Notes under the pieces: model-generated | Told to the model about the DNA's origin: nothing | Seen by the model: the letters and a program-made list of their open reading frames with translations, nothing else | Databases searched by the model: none | From: Mucilaginibacter endophyticus | Lineage (GTDB): Bacteria > Bacteroidota > Bacteroidia > Sphingobacteriales > Sphingobacteriaceae | Reading direction: 5' to 3' | Assembly (NCBI RefSeq): GCF_003351025.1 | Contig: NZ_QPCG01000003.1 | Location: 512,355 to 576,354 of the forward strand | Length of the DNA: 64,000 bases | Program-made: the position numbers and the translations under genes | In this document: positions 1 through 8,533 of the stretch, in pieces | Position numbering within the stretch: the first letter of the stretch is position 1 | Layout of the letters: each line of letters opens with the position of its first letter

Positions 1-948
1 GATTTGCTTTTGCCAATCGGTATTTACTTTATAAGTTTTATAATCATCATTACCAGCCGAATAACGTAGCAGCCTGCCTTCAATGGTTGCTGATGAATAA
101 CCGCCTGCAGTACCTGCTTCTCTTAATAAAGTAACATACTGCTGCGCATCTAAAAATTTACGCTCGCCCGTTGGTTTGCTAAAACCGTAGTATTGATTAT
201 AAGTGATTTTTGTTGAACCTGCTTTACCCTTTTTGGTAGTAACCAAAACTACACCGTTTGAAGCTCTTGAACCGTAAATAGCTGCCGCGGATGCATCTTT
301 TAAGATGTCGATAGATTCGATATCATTTTGGTTCAAATCAACCAATGGGTTGGTTGATGCACCGTTGGTTGAAAAGTCATCGACCGTAATGGGCATACCA
401 TCTATTACATACAATGGTTGATTACCCGCGGATACAGAAGACGCACCACGGATACGAACCTGGATGCCCTGCCCTAACTTACCGTTTTGAGCCTGGATAT
501 ATACACCCGGACTACGGCCTTGTATAGCCGATTCAAGACTTGGTACAGGAATATTTTCTATATCGCCACCTTTAATTTTTGAAACGGATCCTGTTAATGA
601 ACGTTTGCTTTGTGTACCATATCCCACAACAACAACCTCATTAAGCAGCTTCGAATCGGTACCTAATTGCGCATCAACCGTTGTTCCGGCTATAGCTACT
701 TCCTTAGGCAGATATCCTAAAAAACTAAAAGTCAAAATTTTAGCAGTTGCCGGCACGCTAAGCTTGTAGCTACCGTTAATATCGGTTTGGGTGCCCACCC
801 CCGTAACACCTTTTACGGTTACGCTTACCCCAGGTAAGGGCGAGCCGTCCTTCTGATCTGTTACTTTACCTGTAATAACCCTATTTTGAGCAAAACCAAG
901 GGTAATACAAGTACATAACAACAGGATTGTTAGTAAATGTTTCTTCAT
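1..948 (-). CDS. SusC/RagA-family TonB-linked outer-membrane receptor, N-terminal part
   Basis: Partial gene: the reading frame is open from the ATG at 948 to base 1 (316 codons, no stop), so the C-terminal barrel lies outside the window. The translation begins with a signal peptide (MKKHLLTILLLCTCITLGFAQ), followed by a carboxypeptidase-D-like domain (NRVITGKVTDQKDGSPLPGV), the SusC signature NEVVVVGYGTQ, and a plug domain with PLYVIDGMPI and SNGVVLVTTKKGK. Receptors of this family import oligosaccharides or peptides across the outer membrane with a SusD lipoprotein, powered by TonB/ExbBD. The substrate cannot be told from this fragment. The partner SusD, if present, would lie to the left of the window. 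Confidence 0.95.
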   Translation of the reverse strand, partial: MKKHLLTILLLCTCITLGFAQNRVITGKVTDQKDGSPLPGVSVTVKGVTGVGTQTDINGSYKLSVPATAKILTFSFLGYLPKEVAIAGTTVDAQLGTDSKLLNEVVVVGYGTQSKRSLTGSVSKIKGGDIENIPVPSLESAIQGRSPGVYIQAQNGKLGQGIQVRIRGASSVSAGNQPLYVIDGMPITVDDFSTNGASTNPLVDLNQNDIESIDILKDASAAAIYGSRASNGVVLVTTKKGKAGSTKITYNQYYGFSKPTGERKFLDAQQYVTLLREAGTAGGYSSATIEGRLLRYSAGNDDYKTYKVNTDWQKQI

Positions 949-1620
949 AAAAGTTAATATTGTTAATTAAGAAAGTAAGTTCGTAAAAAAAATGTGTAGA
1001 AACAACAAATACCTCAAAATCACGTTGCGTTCTTTACAAAAATGTTATTATCGCACATTTAAAACCATGACAATCAAATAAAAACACATTACCACCTTTC
1101 TTTTATCGGCTCGATTTTCAGCGGTTTATCAATATGTTTTTTAGTTGTGTCCTCTTCCGGTAATTAATGAAGCCCTTAATTTCCATTCGGGCAGATGCAA
1201 AGCAGCCAATGCAATATCACAACACAAACCACTCATTTACAATAACATTTACAACAAATCTTGTGATTACAATCTTTGCTTCGCTGGTATTAGCGATATT
1301 CAAATCCCTTATTTCAAATTATTCTTACCAAAATCAACCGAGGTAAAACGATTAACCTTTATTTTATTAATATTTTCCCTTCTGTTAAGATTAACTATCA
1401 AGAAATTACAACAACACACGGATTAACCCATTAACAGCCATTAATATTCGATCTGTAAAAGGGACAGTTTGCTACACAGCCGATAACTAAATTGCGTCGG
1501 CGTTGGTATAAAACTAAGCATATAAATTTTATCAATGGCGGTGCAATGGGCAAACTCAACCCTTAATTGACAGTACAGGAAAAAAAATGTCGGATGGAAA
1601 GCCGCGGGTAAAACCGGCGG
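949..1620. other. Intergenic region upstream of the partial SusC gene
   Basis: AT-rich stretch of 672 bp between the SusC start and the stop of the DUF4159 gene. It should hold the leader and promoter of the SusC gene on the minus strand. I found no clear TAnnTTTG promoter box and no convincing gene. A 93-codon open frame at 1145-1426 lacks any recognisable domain and lies in the presumed leader. Confidence 0.5.
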
Positions 1621-1622
1621 CT
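1579..1622 (-). terminator. Possible terminator after the DUF4159 gene
   Basis: On the minus strand an imperfect GC-rich hairpin (GCCGC at 1601-1605 opposite GCGGC at 1617-1621) overlaps the stop codon. It is followed about 13 bases later by a run of eight T (1580-1587). The stem is imperfect and the T run is somewhat distant, so this is tentative. It would end the rsmE/DUF4159 transcript. Confidence 0.4.
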
Positions 1623-2283
1623 ATTGGGTGAAGATATATTGAATTAAATTTGCGCCCATTTTTAAGGCTTTCTGGCGGGCTTCCTGGGTATCGCCGGCAT
1701 AAGTACCATAATCTTCCCAACCATTGCCTAAATCGCACTCATATGTGTAAAAACAAACCAGCCTGCCTTTGTATATCAAACCGAATCCCTGCGCGCGTTT
1801 ACCGTCATGCTCATGAATTTTGGGCAGGCCATTGGGGAAGTCATATTTTTGATGATAAATAGGATGGTTTACCGGCAACTCCACAAAATCAAGTTCGGGA
1901 AATACCTTTTTCATTTGCGGGCGGATATATTGGTCAAGACCATAATTATCATCGATATGCAAAAAGCCGCCACCGGTGAGGTATTTACGCAGGTTACGGG
2001 CTTCCTGATCGGAGAAGATCACATTGCCGTGCCCTGTCATAAAAGTAAAAGGATAATTAAATAACGAAGCGCTGCCTACCTCCACTACTTCGTCATCATC
2101 ATCAAAGTTAGTCTTGAGGTTTTCATTGCAAAATTTAATCAGGTTAGGTAACGCTGTGCGGTCGCCGTACCAATCACCGCCACCACTGTATTTAAGCCGG
2201 GCAATTTTATAAGCAGGCGCATTAAAGCTGCTCATCGCTATAGCTGCAAATACAACAACCAATGCTACCTTTATCCTTTTCAT
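1621..2283 (-). CDS. DUF4159 family secreted protein
   Basis: The protein has 220 aa and a short signal peptide (MKRIKVALVVVFAAIAMSSF, cleavage probably near FNAPA). The body resembles the DUF4159 family: an N-terminal YSGGGDWYGDRTALPNL, a central FMTGHGNVIFSDQE and GGGFLHIDDNYG, and a C-terminal GNGWEDYGTY. The fold is thought to be related to class I glutamine amidotransferase-like domains, but the biochemical role is unknown. Its ATG overlaps the rsmE stop by 4 bp (2280-2283), so the two are translationally coupled and last in a minus-strand run. The family call comes from recalled motifs. Confidence 0.8.
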   Translation of the reverse strand: MKRIKVALVVVFAAIAMSSFNAPAYKIARLKYSGGGDWYGDRTALPNLIKFCNENLKTNFDDDDEVVEVGSASLFNYPFTFMTGHGNVIFSDQEARNLRKYLTGGGFLHIDDNYGLDQYIRPQMKKVFPELDFVELPVNHPIYHQKYDFPNGLPKIHEHDGKRAQGFGLIYKGRLVCFYTYECDLGNGWEDYGTYAGDTQEARQKALKMGANLIQYIFTQ

Positions 2284-2990
2284 ATCCTGTTTAAAAAATT
2301 CACTTCAAAACAGGCTTCCAGCGCGGCAGTTTCTGTACGCAGGCGGCTTGTACCTAAAGATATTGGTTTAAACCCATTGTGCAAAGCCTTCTCTATCTCT
2401 GCCGGGGCAAAGTCCCCTTCCGGACCTATCAGTATTAAATAACGTCCCTGAAGCACTATTTCATCTTTCAGGTTAAGCTTTTCACCGGGCTCGCAGTGAG
2501 CAATAAACTTTTGACCATCAAAAGGCTTATCAAGCAACTGGTTTAACGTAACCGGTTCATTTAATACAGGATGGTATGCCTTAAGGGATTGTTTGATTGC
2601 AGCGGTAACAATCTTATTTAAACGCTCAACCTTGGCTTCCTTACGTTCCGATCGCTGGGCGATGATCAACGATACCTCATCGATACCTATTTCTGTGGCT
2701 TTCTCCAAAAACCACTCCAGGCGTTCGATATTTTTGGTTGGCGCAACCGCTATATGAAGGTAATGGTTCCGTTTTTCAAATTCGGTGCTTACCGATGTTA
2801 TTTTAAGAATGGTTCGCTTAGGATGCGCATCATGAATTTGAGCAGTATAAAGGCCTCCGCGGCCGTCAATTAACTGCACCTCATTGCCCACTTCAAGGCG
2901 CAGCACACGTATGGCGTGTTTGCTTTCTTCTTCGCTCAGAAAGTATTGGGGATGCGAGGCATCGATATCAGGTGTATAAAAAAGTTGCAT
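2280..2990 (-). CDS. rsmE: 16S rRNA (uracil-1498-N3)-methyltransferase RsmE
   Basis: The protein has 236 aa, the usual length. RsmE methylates N3 of U1498 in 16S rRNA of the 30S subunit, using SAM. Seen here are the N-terminal PUA-like part (HAIRVLRLEVGNEVQLIDG) and the SPOUT-class knot region with the SAM-binding sequences LILIGPEGDFAPAEIE and SLGTSRLRTETAALEA, which are diagnostic for the family. It lies 13 bp after the CNNM-type transporter gene and overlaps the DUF4159 gene by 4 bp. Confidence 0.95.
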   Translation of the reverse strand: MQLFYTPDIDASHPQYFLSEEESKHAIRVLRLEVGNEVQLIDGRGGLYTAQIHDAHPKRTILKITSVSTEFEKRNHYLHIAVAPTKNIERLEWFLEKATEIGIDEVSLIIAQRSERKEAKVERLNKIVTAAIKQSLKAYHPVLNEPVTLNQLLDKPFDGQKFIAHCEPGEKLNLKDEIVLQGRYLILIGPEGDFAPAEIEKALHNGFKPISLGTSRLRTETAALEACFEVNFLNRI

Positions 2991-3003
2991 TACGGTAAGC
3001 AGA

Positions 3004-4344
3004 TTAATGTAAATCTACTGCATCTTCTTCATTTATCAGTAATTCGAGTTTAACTGATTCGATATTTTGGTCGGATTTTTTTAATACAGTGATGTTATAT
3101 CCGTTAGATTCCTTTTGCTCGCCAACATCCGGGATCTTCCCGAAGATATCGCCAAGCCAGCCGGATACGGTATCAAAATCGCCATCCTCAGGCAAATCAT
3201 GCGGAAGGTGCTCGTTCACATCGTAAATAGATGCAAGGGCGTTAACTATAAACTCACGTTCATTTACCTTTTCAACAATAGGCTTTTCCTCGTCATACTC
3301 ATCCTGGATCTCACCAACAAGCTCTTCAACAATATCCTCCAGGGTTACCATACCGGCAGTGCCACCAAATTCATCAAGCACAATGGCTATCTGAATGCGT
3401 TTCTGCTGCAGCTCGGCCATCAGATCATTGATCTTTTTGGTTTCGGGGATGAAGTATGGCTTGCGGATAATGTCTTTCAGAACAATCTCCTCATTACGGG
3501 CCAGTAGCGGCAAAATATCTTTGGCGTGTACAATACCAATGATCTTGTCTATTACATCATCGTAAACGGGCATACGCGAGTATCCCTCATCGATAATCAT
3601 ATCCAATAACTCTTCTTTTGTTGAAGCGATATCCACCCCAGATATCTTGGTACGGGGCACCATGATATTCTTCACCACACGCTCATTAAAATCAAACACA
3701 TTCTGAATCAGTTCGTGTTCATTTGAATCAAGCGCACCGGTTTCTTTACCCTGCTCCAACAGGTATTGCAACTCTTCAGAACTGTGGTGTGTTTCTCCGC
3801 CCTCAACAGCGCTTATACCTAACAGTTTCAGAATGAAATTGGCAAAGTTATTCAGCACCCATATAAATGGCCTGAAAACCACAAAGAAGAACCTTAGCGG
3901 TAATGAAACAGCCATTACTGTACGTACCGATTTTTGGATAGCTAACGATTTAGGCGCAAGCTCACCAAAAACAATATGCATAATGGTAATAAAACTGAAA
4001 GCTAAGATGTGACTGGCAGTAATATAACCTGGAGAAAGGGTTATACCTACACCCAGGAAGGCGCGGATAACAAGGTTAGTGGCAACCTCTTCACCCACCA
4101 CACCAAGGGCCAGTGAAGCAATGGTAATACCCAGCTGCGTGGCAGCCAGGTAACCATCTAAATTATGCAGTATGCCCCGGGCAACTTTGGCTACGCCGCT
4201 GCCGCCTTTGGCCTTAATTTCAATTTGCGAACCCCGAACCCTCACCATGGCAAACTCCGCGGCTACAAAGAAGCCATTGAGTAAAACCAAAAATATGGTA
4301 GCGAAAATGTAAAATAAACTAATCTCGTAATGTGCGGGGTCCAT
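3004..4344 (-). CDS. CNNM/HlyC-type membrane protein (DUF21, CBS pair, CorC_HlyC domain)
   Basis: The protein has 446 aa. The order is an N-terminal DUF21 membrane domain with about four helices (residues 8-190, including ATQLGITIASLALGVVGEE and FGELAPKSLAIQ), two CBS motifs (about 215-335, beginning with VFDFNERVVKNIMVPR and including YSRMPVYDDVIDKIIGIVHAKD), and a C-terminal CorC/HlyC domain (about 350-430, EFIVNALASIYDVNEHL). Proteins of this architecture are often called hemolysins, but the family includes Mg2+/Co2+ efflux transporters (CNNM/CorC). The ion is not known here. It lies 7 bp downstream of ppa and probably shares its transcript. Confidence 0.9.
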   Translation of the reverse strand: MDPAHYEISLFYIFATIFLVLLNGFFVAAEFAMVRVRGSQIEIKAKGGSGVAKVARGILHNLDGYLAATQLGITIASLALGVVGEEVATNLVIRAFLGVGITLSPGYITASHILAFSFITIMHIVFGELAPKSLAIQKSVRTVMAVSLPLRFFFVVFRPFIWVLNNFANFILKLLGISAVEGGETHHSSEELQYLLEQGKETGALDSNEHELIQNVFDFNERVVKNIMVPRTKISGVDIASTKEELLDMIIDEGYSRMPVYDDVIDKIIGIVHAKDILPLLARNEEIVLKDIIRKPYFIPETKKINDLMAELQQKRIQIAIVLDEFGGTAGMVTLEDIVEELVGEIQDEYDEEKPIVEKVNEREFIVNALASIYDVNEHLPHDLPEDGDFDTVSGWLGDIFGKIPDVGEQKESNGYNITVLKKSDQNIESVKLELLINEEDAVDLH

Positions 4345-4351
4345 TTATTTT

Positions 4352-4900
4352 TTATGATTGATAAACAGGGAACGTCGATTTGTACAGCTCCAAACTTTCG
4401 TTAATCACTTTGTGGGCATAACGTACGCCTAACAGATGCTCGATAGTTACGTTTTTACCTTCCAATTTTTTGTAATCTTTAAAAAAGCGAACAATCTCAG
4501 TCATAGCGTGCGGAGGCAGCTCATTTAAATCATTGATGTAATTTACCGACATATCGTTCTTAGCAACCGCAATAATCTTATCGTCCTGCTCGCCGTTATC
4601 AACCATGTGCATTACACCTACCACTTTAGCCTCGATGATTGACATTGGGAAAACGTCAATTGAGCAAAGTACAAGGATATCCAAAGGGTCTTTATCGTCG
4701 CAATAAGTTTGAGGGATAAAGCCATAATTAGCAGGATACATTACAGATGAAAACAACACACGATCAAGCTTTAACAAACCCGATTCCTTGTCAATTTCAT
4801 ATTTTGCTTTTGAACCTTTAGGGATTTCAATGATAGCATTTACAACTTCAGGAATATTATCACCTGGTGAAACCTGGTGCCAAGGATGTTGAGTACTCAT
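4352..4900 (-). CDS. ppa: Inorganic pyrophosphatase, family I
   Basis: The protein has 182 aa, the usual size for a bacterial family I pyrophosphatase. It hydrolyses pyrophosphate in the cytoplasm with Mg2+. The signature [12 protein letters not shown] supplies the metal-binding aspartates. Other family features are the substrate-binding [18 protein letters not shown] and [12 protein letters not shown] near the N-terminus and [11 protein letters not shown] near the C-terminus. It follows the DedA gene by 36 bp and precedes the CNNM-type gene by 7 bp. Confidence 0.96.
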   Translation of the reverse strand: MSTQHPWHQVSPGDNIPEVVNAIIEIPKGSKAKYEIDKESGLLKLDRVLFSSVMYPANYGFIPQTYCDDKDPLDILVLCSIDVFPMSIIEAKVVGVMHMVDNGEQDDKIIAVAKNDMSVNYINDLNELPPHAMTEIVRFFKDYKKLEGKNVTIEHLLGVRYAHKVINESLELYKSTFPVYQS

Positions 4901-4936
4901 TTATTTTTTATTATATAAAATTATTAACTAATCAGT

Positions 4937-5572
4937 TTATTCGCTCTTCTCGGTAAATTTCTTCTTAAGATAAGCAATAATCAGCGGAATTGTTGTAACT
5001 ACAATTAATCCAAGTATGATATATTGCAAATAATCTTTCAATTGCGGGAACCTTCGCCCTAAAAAAAAACCACTTAAAGTAAATACGCACACCCAGGTTA
5101 CGCTGCCGATAAGGTTATAGATCGAAAATTTCCTGATATCAACCTTAACCACTCCTGCAAATATAGGAGCAAATGTCCTAACTATAGGGAAAAATCTCCC
5201 TAAAATAAGCGCCATCCCCCCATGCTTGTTGTAAAATTCGCTCGCTAACACTACGTAGCGCTTCTTGAAAAAGAGCGAGTCGTTTTTATTGAATAACACC
5301 GGCCCCGTTCGGTAGCCAAACCAATAACCGGTAAAATTTCCTAATACCCCGGCCCCTATTAACGATAGTACCAGTGTGGTTATAGATACATCAACCTTAC
5401 CCGCCGCGCATAATAAACCGGCCATAAACAGCAGGTAGTCGCCGGGCAAAAAGAAACCGAAAAATAAACCGGTTTCAGCAAAAACAACAATAAGCAAGAG
5501 ATAAAAACCACCCCTGCTTATTATGGATTGAGCGTCAGTTAAATTTTGAAGGTATTCCCAAAAACTTTCCAT
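4937..5572 (-). CDS. DedA family (VTT domain) membrane protein
   Basis: The protein has 211 aa and four to five hydrophobic segments. DedA motifs are visible: ETGLFFGFFLPGDYLLFMAG near residues 32-51 and the conserved LGRFFPIVRTFAPIFAG around residues 124-140. DedA/VTT proteins are linked to phospholipid, especially undecaprenyl phosphate or phosphatidylethanolamine, flipping and to membrane homeostasis. The exact substrate is not evident. It is 55 bp downstream of nuoN and may be reached by readthrough from the nuo operon. Confidence 0.9.
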   Translation of the reverse strand: MESFWEYLQNLTDAQSIISRGGFYLLLIVVFAETGLFFGFFLPGDYLLFMAGLLCAAGKVDVSITTLVLSLIGAGVLGNFTGYWFGYRTGPVLFNKNDSLFFKKRYVVLASEFYNKHGGMALILGRFFPIVRTFAPIFAGVVKVDIRKFSIYNLIGSVTWVCVFTLSGFFLGRRFPQLKDYLQYIILGLIVVTTIPLIIAYLKKKFTEKSE

Positions 5573-5627
5573 TCACTATATCTGTAAAACTACAAATATT
5601 ATATCAATTTGCAGTTATCATTACTGA

Positions 5628-7010
5628 TTATATGAAACGGGCTATAAGATCGGGATAAACACCTATAAGAATTGTAGCCAGGGCTGATAGCGCGAATACA
5701 ACTTTGTAGTAAACCGGCACTGTAAGTTCGGCGCGTTCGTCGGCACGGAAATACATCGCTATAATAACCCTGAAATAGTAGAAAATACTAATGATAGCAT
5801 TAATTACGGCTATAATAACCAAACCTATATGGTAACGGCTTACCGCTCCCGAAAACATGAAGAACTTACCAATAAACCCTGCAGTAAGCGGGATACCTGC
5901 CAATGACAACATGGCAACTGTTAACACAAATGCCAGGAAAGGGTTCCTTTTGCCAAGTCCGTTAAAGCTTTCAAAGTTATCGCTTCCGCCTTGTTGCTGT
6001 ACTAATATCAAACCACCAAATGCTATAATTGAAGCAATTGAGTAAGCCGTAGCATATACGAATACCGAGTTACCTGAAGCAGCACCTAATGATACTATTG
6101 CAAATAACAGGTAGCCTGCATGTGAGATACTTGAAAACGCAAGCATTCTCTTAAAGCTTTGCTGATACAGCGCGGTGATATTACCAATAAATAAAGTGAT
6201 AATGGTAATTACCAGTAATATTGGTGTCCAGAAATCTGATAATGGCTGGAAGCAGGCAGAGAACAAACGCAGGAATGCCGCGAAGCCTGCAGTTTTAACC
6301 ACTGTAGACATGAATGCAGTGATCAATGTTGGCGCCCCTTCATATACGTCCGGAGTCCAGAAATGGAATGGAGCAGCGCCTACTTTAAAGCATAAACCTA
6401 CAATTAAAAGCGCTATACCTGTATAGAACATCGGGTCGATATGAGGATGGTTAACCACATATTCCCTGATAGCATCCATATTGAACGAACCAGATGATCC
6501 GTATAACAGCGCCATACCAAACAACAGGAAGCCGGTTGAAAAAGCACCCATCAGGAAGTATTTTAAAGCAGCCTCATTTGATGCGAAATCACTCTTCTTG
6601 ATACCTGCCAGGATGTATAAACTAACCGACATGATCTCAATACCGATAAACAGCATCACCAGGTTATTGAAAGATACCATTACGATGATACCTGCTAATG
6701 AAAACAGGATAATAGCGTAATACTCGGCAGTATGTCTGCTAATGCGTTCAAAGTAACCTTTTGATAATAACAGGATCAGTATAGTTGATACGATGGTAAC
6801 ACTTGAAAATACAACAGAAAAATTATTGAACAACAGCATGCCGGTATAAATCGGCGCGGCCATGTCTTTTGCAGTCCATTGGCAAATTGCGCAAGCTAAA
6901 GCAGCCAGTAAGCCTATAACGGTAACCGGAAGCAAAGCCTTTTGCGCTTTATATAACCCTAAATACAGAAGCACTATAGGTAAAACAGATATGATGATTA
7001 TAGTATTCAT
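5628..7010 (-). CDS. nuoN: NADH-quinone oxidoreductase subunit N
   Basis: The protein has 460 aa and about 13-14 transmembrane helices. It is one of three antiporter-like proton-pumping subunits of complex I. Family features are LFIGIEIMSVSLYILAGIKKSD (conserved Glu in the fifth helix), KYFLMGAFSTGFLLFGMALLYG, KVGAAPFHFWTPDVYEGAP, and the discontinuous-helix lysine region LYQQSFKRMLAFSSISHAGY. It is the last gene of the nuo operon, 22 bp after nuoM. Confidence 0.97.
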   Translation of the reverse strand: MNTIIIISVLPIVLLYLGLYKAQKALLPVTVIGLLAALACAICQWTAKDMAAPIYTGMLLFNNFSVVFSSVTIVSTILILLLSKGYFERISRHTAEYYAIILFSLAGIIVMVSFNNLVMLFIGIEIMSVSLYILAGIKKSDFASNEAALKYFLMGAFSTGFLLFGMALLYGSSGSFNMDAIREYVVNHPHIDPMFYTGIALLIVGLCFKVGAAPFHFWTPDVYEGAPTLITAFMSTVVKTAGFAAFLRLFSACFQPLSDFWTPILLVITIITLFIGNITALYQQSFKRMLAFSSISHAGYLLFAIVSLGAASGNSVFVYATAYSIASIIAFGGLILVQQQGGSDNFESFNGLGKRNPFLAFVLTVAMLSLAGIPLTAGFIGKFFMFSGAVSRYHIGLVIIAVINAIISIFYYFRVIIAMYFRADERAELTVPVYYKVVFALSALATILIGVYPDLIARFI

Positions 7011-7032
7011 TCTTTTCTTTAAAATCTTAAAC

Positions 7033-8508
7033 CTACATTGTAAACTTTGAACCTATCTGGTTTACCAGTTGCGTTACCGCAGCCTCAGATATATGCAGAA
7101 TAGGCTGAGGATAAATACCTAATGCAATTACAAGTACACAAATTAAACACAGGGTAAATTTCTCGGTACCGCTAACATCAGCAAAAGTTGCTGTAAGTGG
7201 GTTGGTTTCGCCTTGCATCACATTTTTGTACATGCGTAACATATAAACCGCTCCAAAAATAATTGTTAAACCCGCTACCGCGCCAAGTGCAATGCCACCA
7301 TAATGATGTGCACCAAAATCAAACACTCCTTTTAATAAAAGAAATTCGCCAATAAAACCATTGGTAAGCGGTAAGCCTACTGTACCCAGCAGTATAATCA
7401 GAAAACCGATTGCAAATCTCGGGGCCACCTTAGCAATACCGCCAAGCTGGTCAATCTCGCGGGTATTTAACCTGCGGCTAATGATATCCCAGATAAAGAA
7501 CATACCAACAACATTGATACCGTGGTTCAGCATCTGGATCATGGCGCCTTGAACGCCGGCAATGTTCCATGCAAAAATGCCAGCAGCAATTAAGCCAACG
7601 TGACCTATTGATGAATAAGCAACAAGGCGCTTACCGTCTTTTTGCTTAAAGGCAATGATTGAAGCATATACTACCCCTATAACTCCAAGGACAATAGCTA
7701 ACACCTGGAAATTAAAGAACCCAAGCGGAGCATTTGGGATCATCCAGCGGATAACACCGTAAATGCCCATTTTAAGCATGATACCTGATAACATCATGGT
7801 ACCGCCTGATGGAGCTTCGGTATAAGTATCCGGCTGCCAGGTGTGGAAGGGGAACAAAGGCATTTTGATAGCAAAGGCCAGGAAAAATGCCCAGAATATC
7901 CAGCTCTGGTGTTTAACATCCAAAGTCATTTTATAGAAATTGTGGATATCAAAAGTTTTATCAGGTGATTGCAGGTACAGGTAGATAATACCAACCAGCA
8001 TAAACAGTGACCCCGCGAAGGTGTAGATGAAAAACTTGATAGTGATACGAATACGGTTTTCACCTCCCCAAAGAGCACATATAAAGTAGATCGGGATTAA
8101 CGCGGCTTCCCATCCAACGTAAAATAAAAATCCGTCGAGGGCGGTAAACACAACCAACATGCCTGCCTGCATAAATAAAATAAGGCCATAAAAAGCGCCT
8201 TCATTTTTATATTGATGCTGATAGGTTGTTAAAATAATTAAAGGCACAAGTACTGTGGTTAGTAAAACCAGTACCATGCTGATGCCGTCGATCCCGGCAC
8301 TAAAGTAAATTCCATAACTGCTGATCCATGGCACATCAATAACAAACTGAGTTGATGCATCCGGAACAAATTTGCTTAAAAATATAAGCGCTATTACCAG
8401 TTGGGCAACAGAGAAAAATAATGCTGCATGTTTTGCTATCCCATTTTTAAGCAGGGCAGTTATAACAGCGGCAACTATTGGCAAAAAAAGTAATATACTA
8501 ACGGTCAT
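7033..8508 (-). CDS. nuoM: NADH-quinone oxidoreductase subunit M
   Basis: The protein has 491 aa and about 14 transmembrane helices. It is an antiporter-like proton-translocating subunit of complex I. Diagnostic features are the helix 5 glutamate in FYVGWEAALIPIYFICALWG, KMPLFPFHTWQPDTYTEAPS with the pump lysine, and KDGKRLVAYSSIGHVGL. It lies between nuoL (25 bp upstream) and nuoN. No odd features were noted. Confidence 0.97.
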   Translation of the reverse strand: MTVSILLFLPIVAAVITALLKNGIAKHAALFFSVAQLVIALIFLSKFVPDASTQFVIDVPWISSYGIYFSAGIDGISMVLVLLTTVLVPLIILTTYQHQYKNEGAFYGLILFMQAGMLVVFTALDGFLFYVGWEAALIPIYFICALWGGENRIRITIKFFIYTFAGSLFMLVGIIYLYLQSPDKTFDIHNFYKMTLDVKHQSWIFWAFFLAFAIKMPLFPFHTWQPDTYTEAPSGGTMMLSGIMLKMGIYGVIRWMIPNAPLGFFNFQVLAIVLGVIGVVYASIIAFKQKDGKRLVAYSSIGHVGLIAAGIFAWNIAGVQGAMIQMLNHGINVVGMFFIWDIISRRLNTREIDQLGGIAKVAPRFAIGFLIILLGTVGLPLTNGFIGEFLLLKGVFDFGAHHYGGIALGAVAGLTIIFGAVYMLRMYKNVMQGETNPLTATFADVSGTEKFTLCLICVLVIALGIYPQPILHISEAAVTQLVNQIGSKFTM

Positions 8509-8533
8509 TTTTATGTTGCTAAACGCTTATCGT

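Noticed and set aside
1145..1426. 93-codon plus-strand open frame
   Set aside because: It lies in the presumed leader of the SusC gene, has no domain and shows no ribosome site. Its residue mix is that of AT-rich non-coding DNA.
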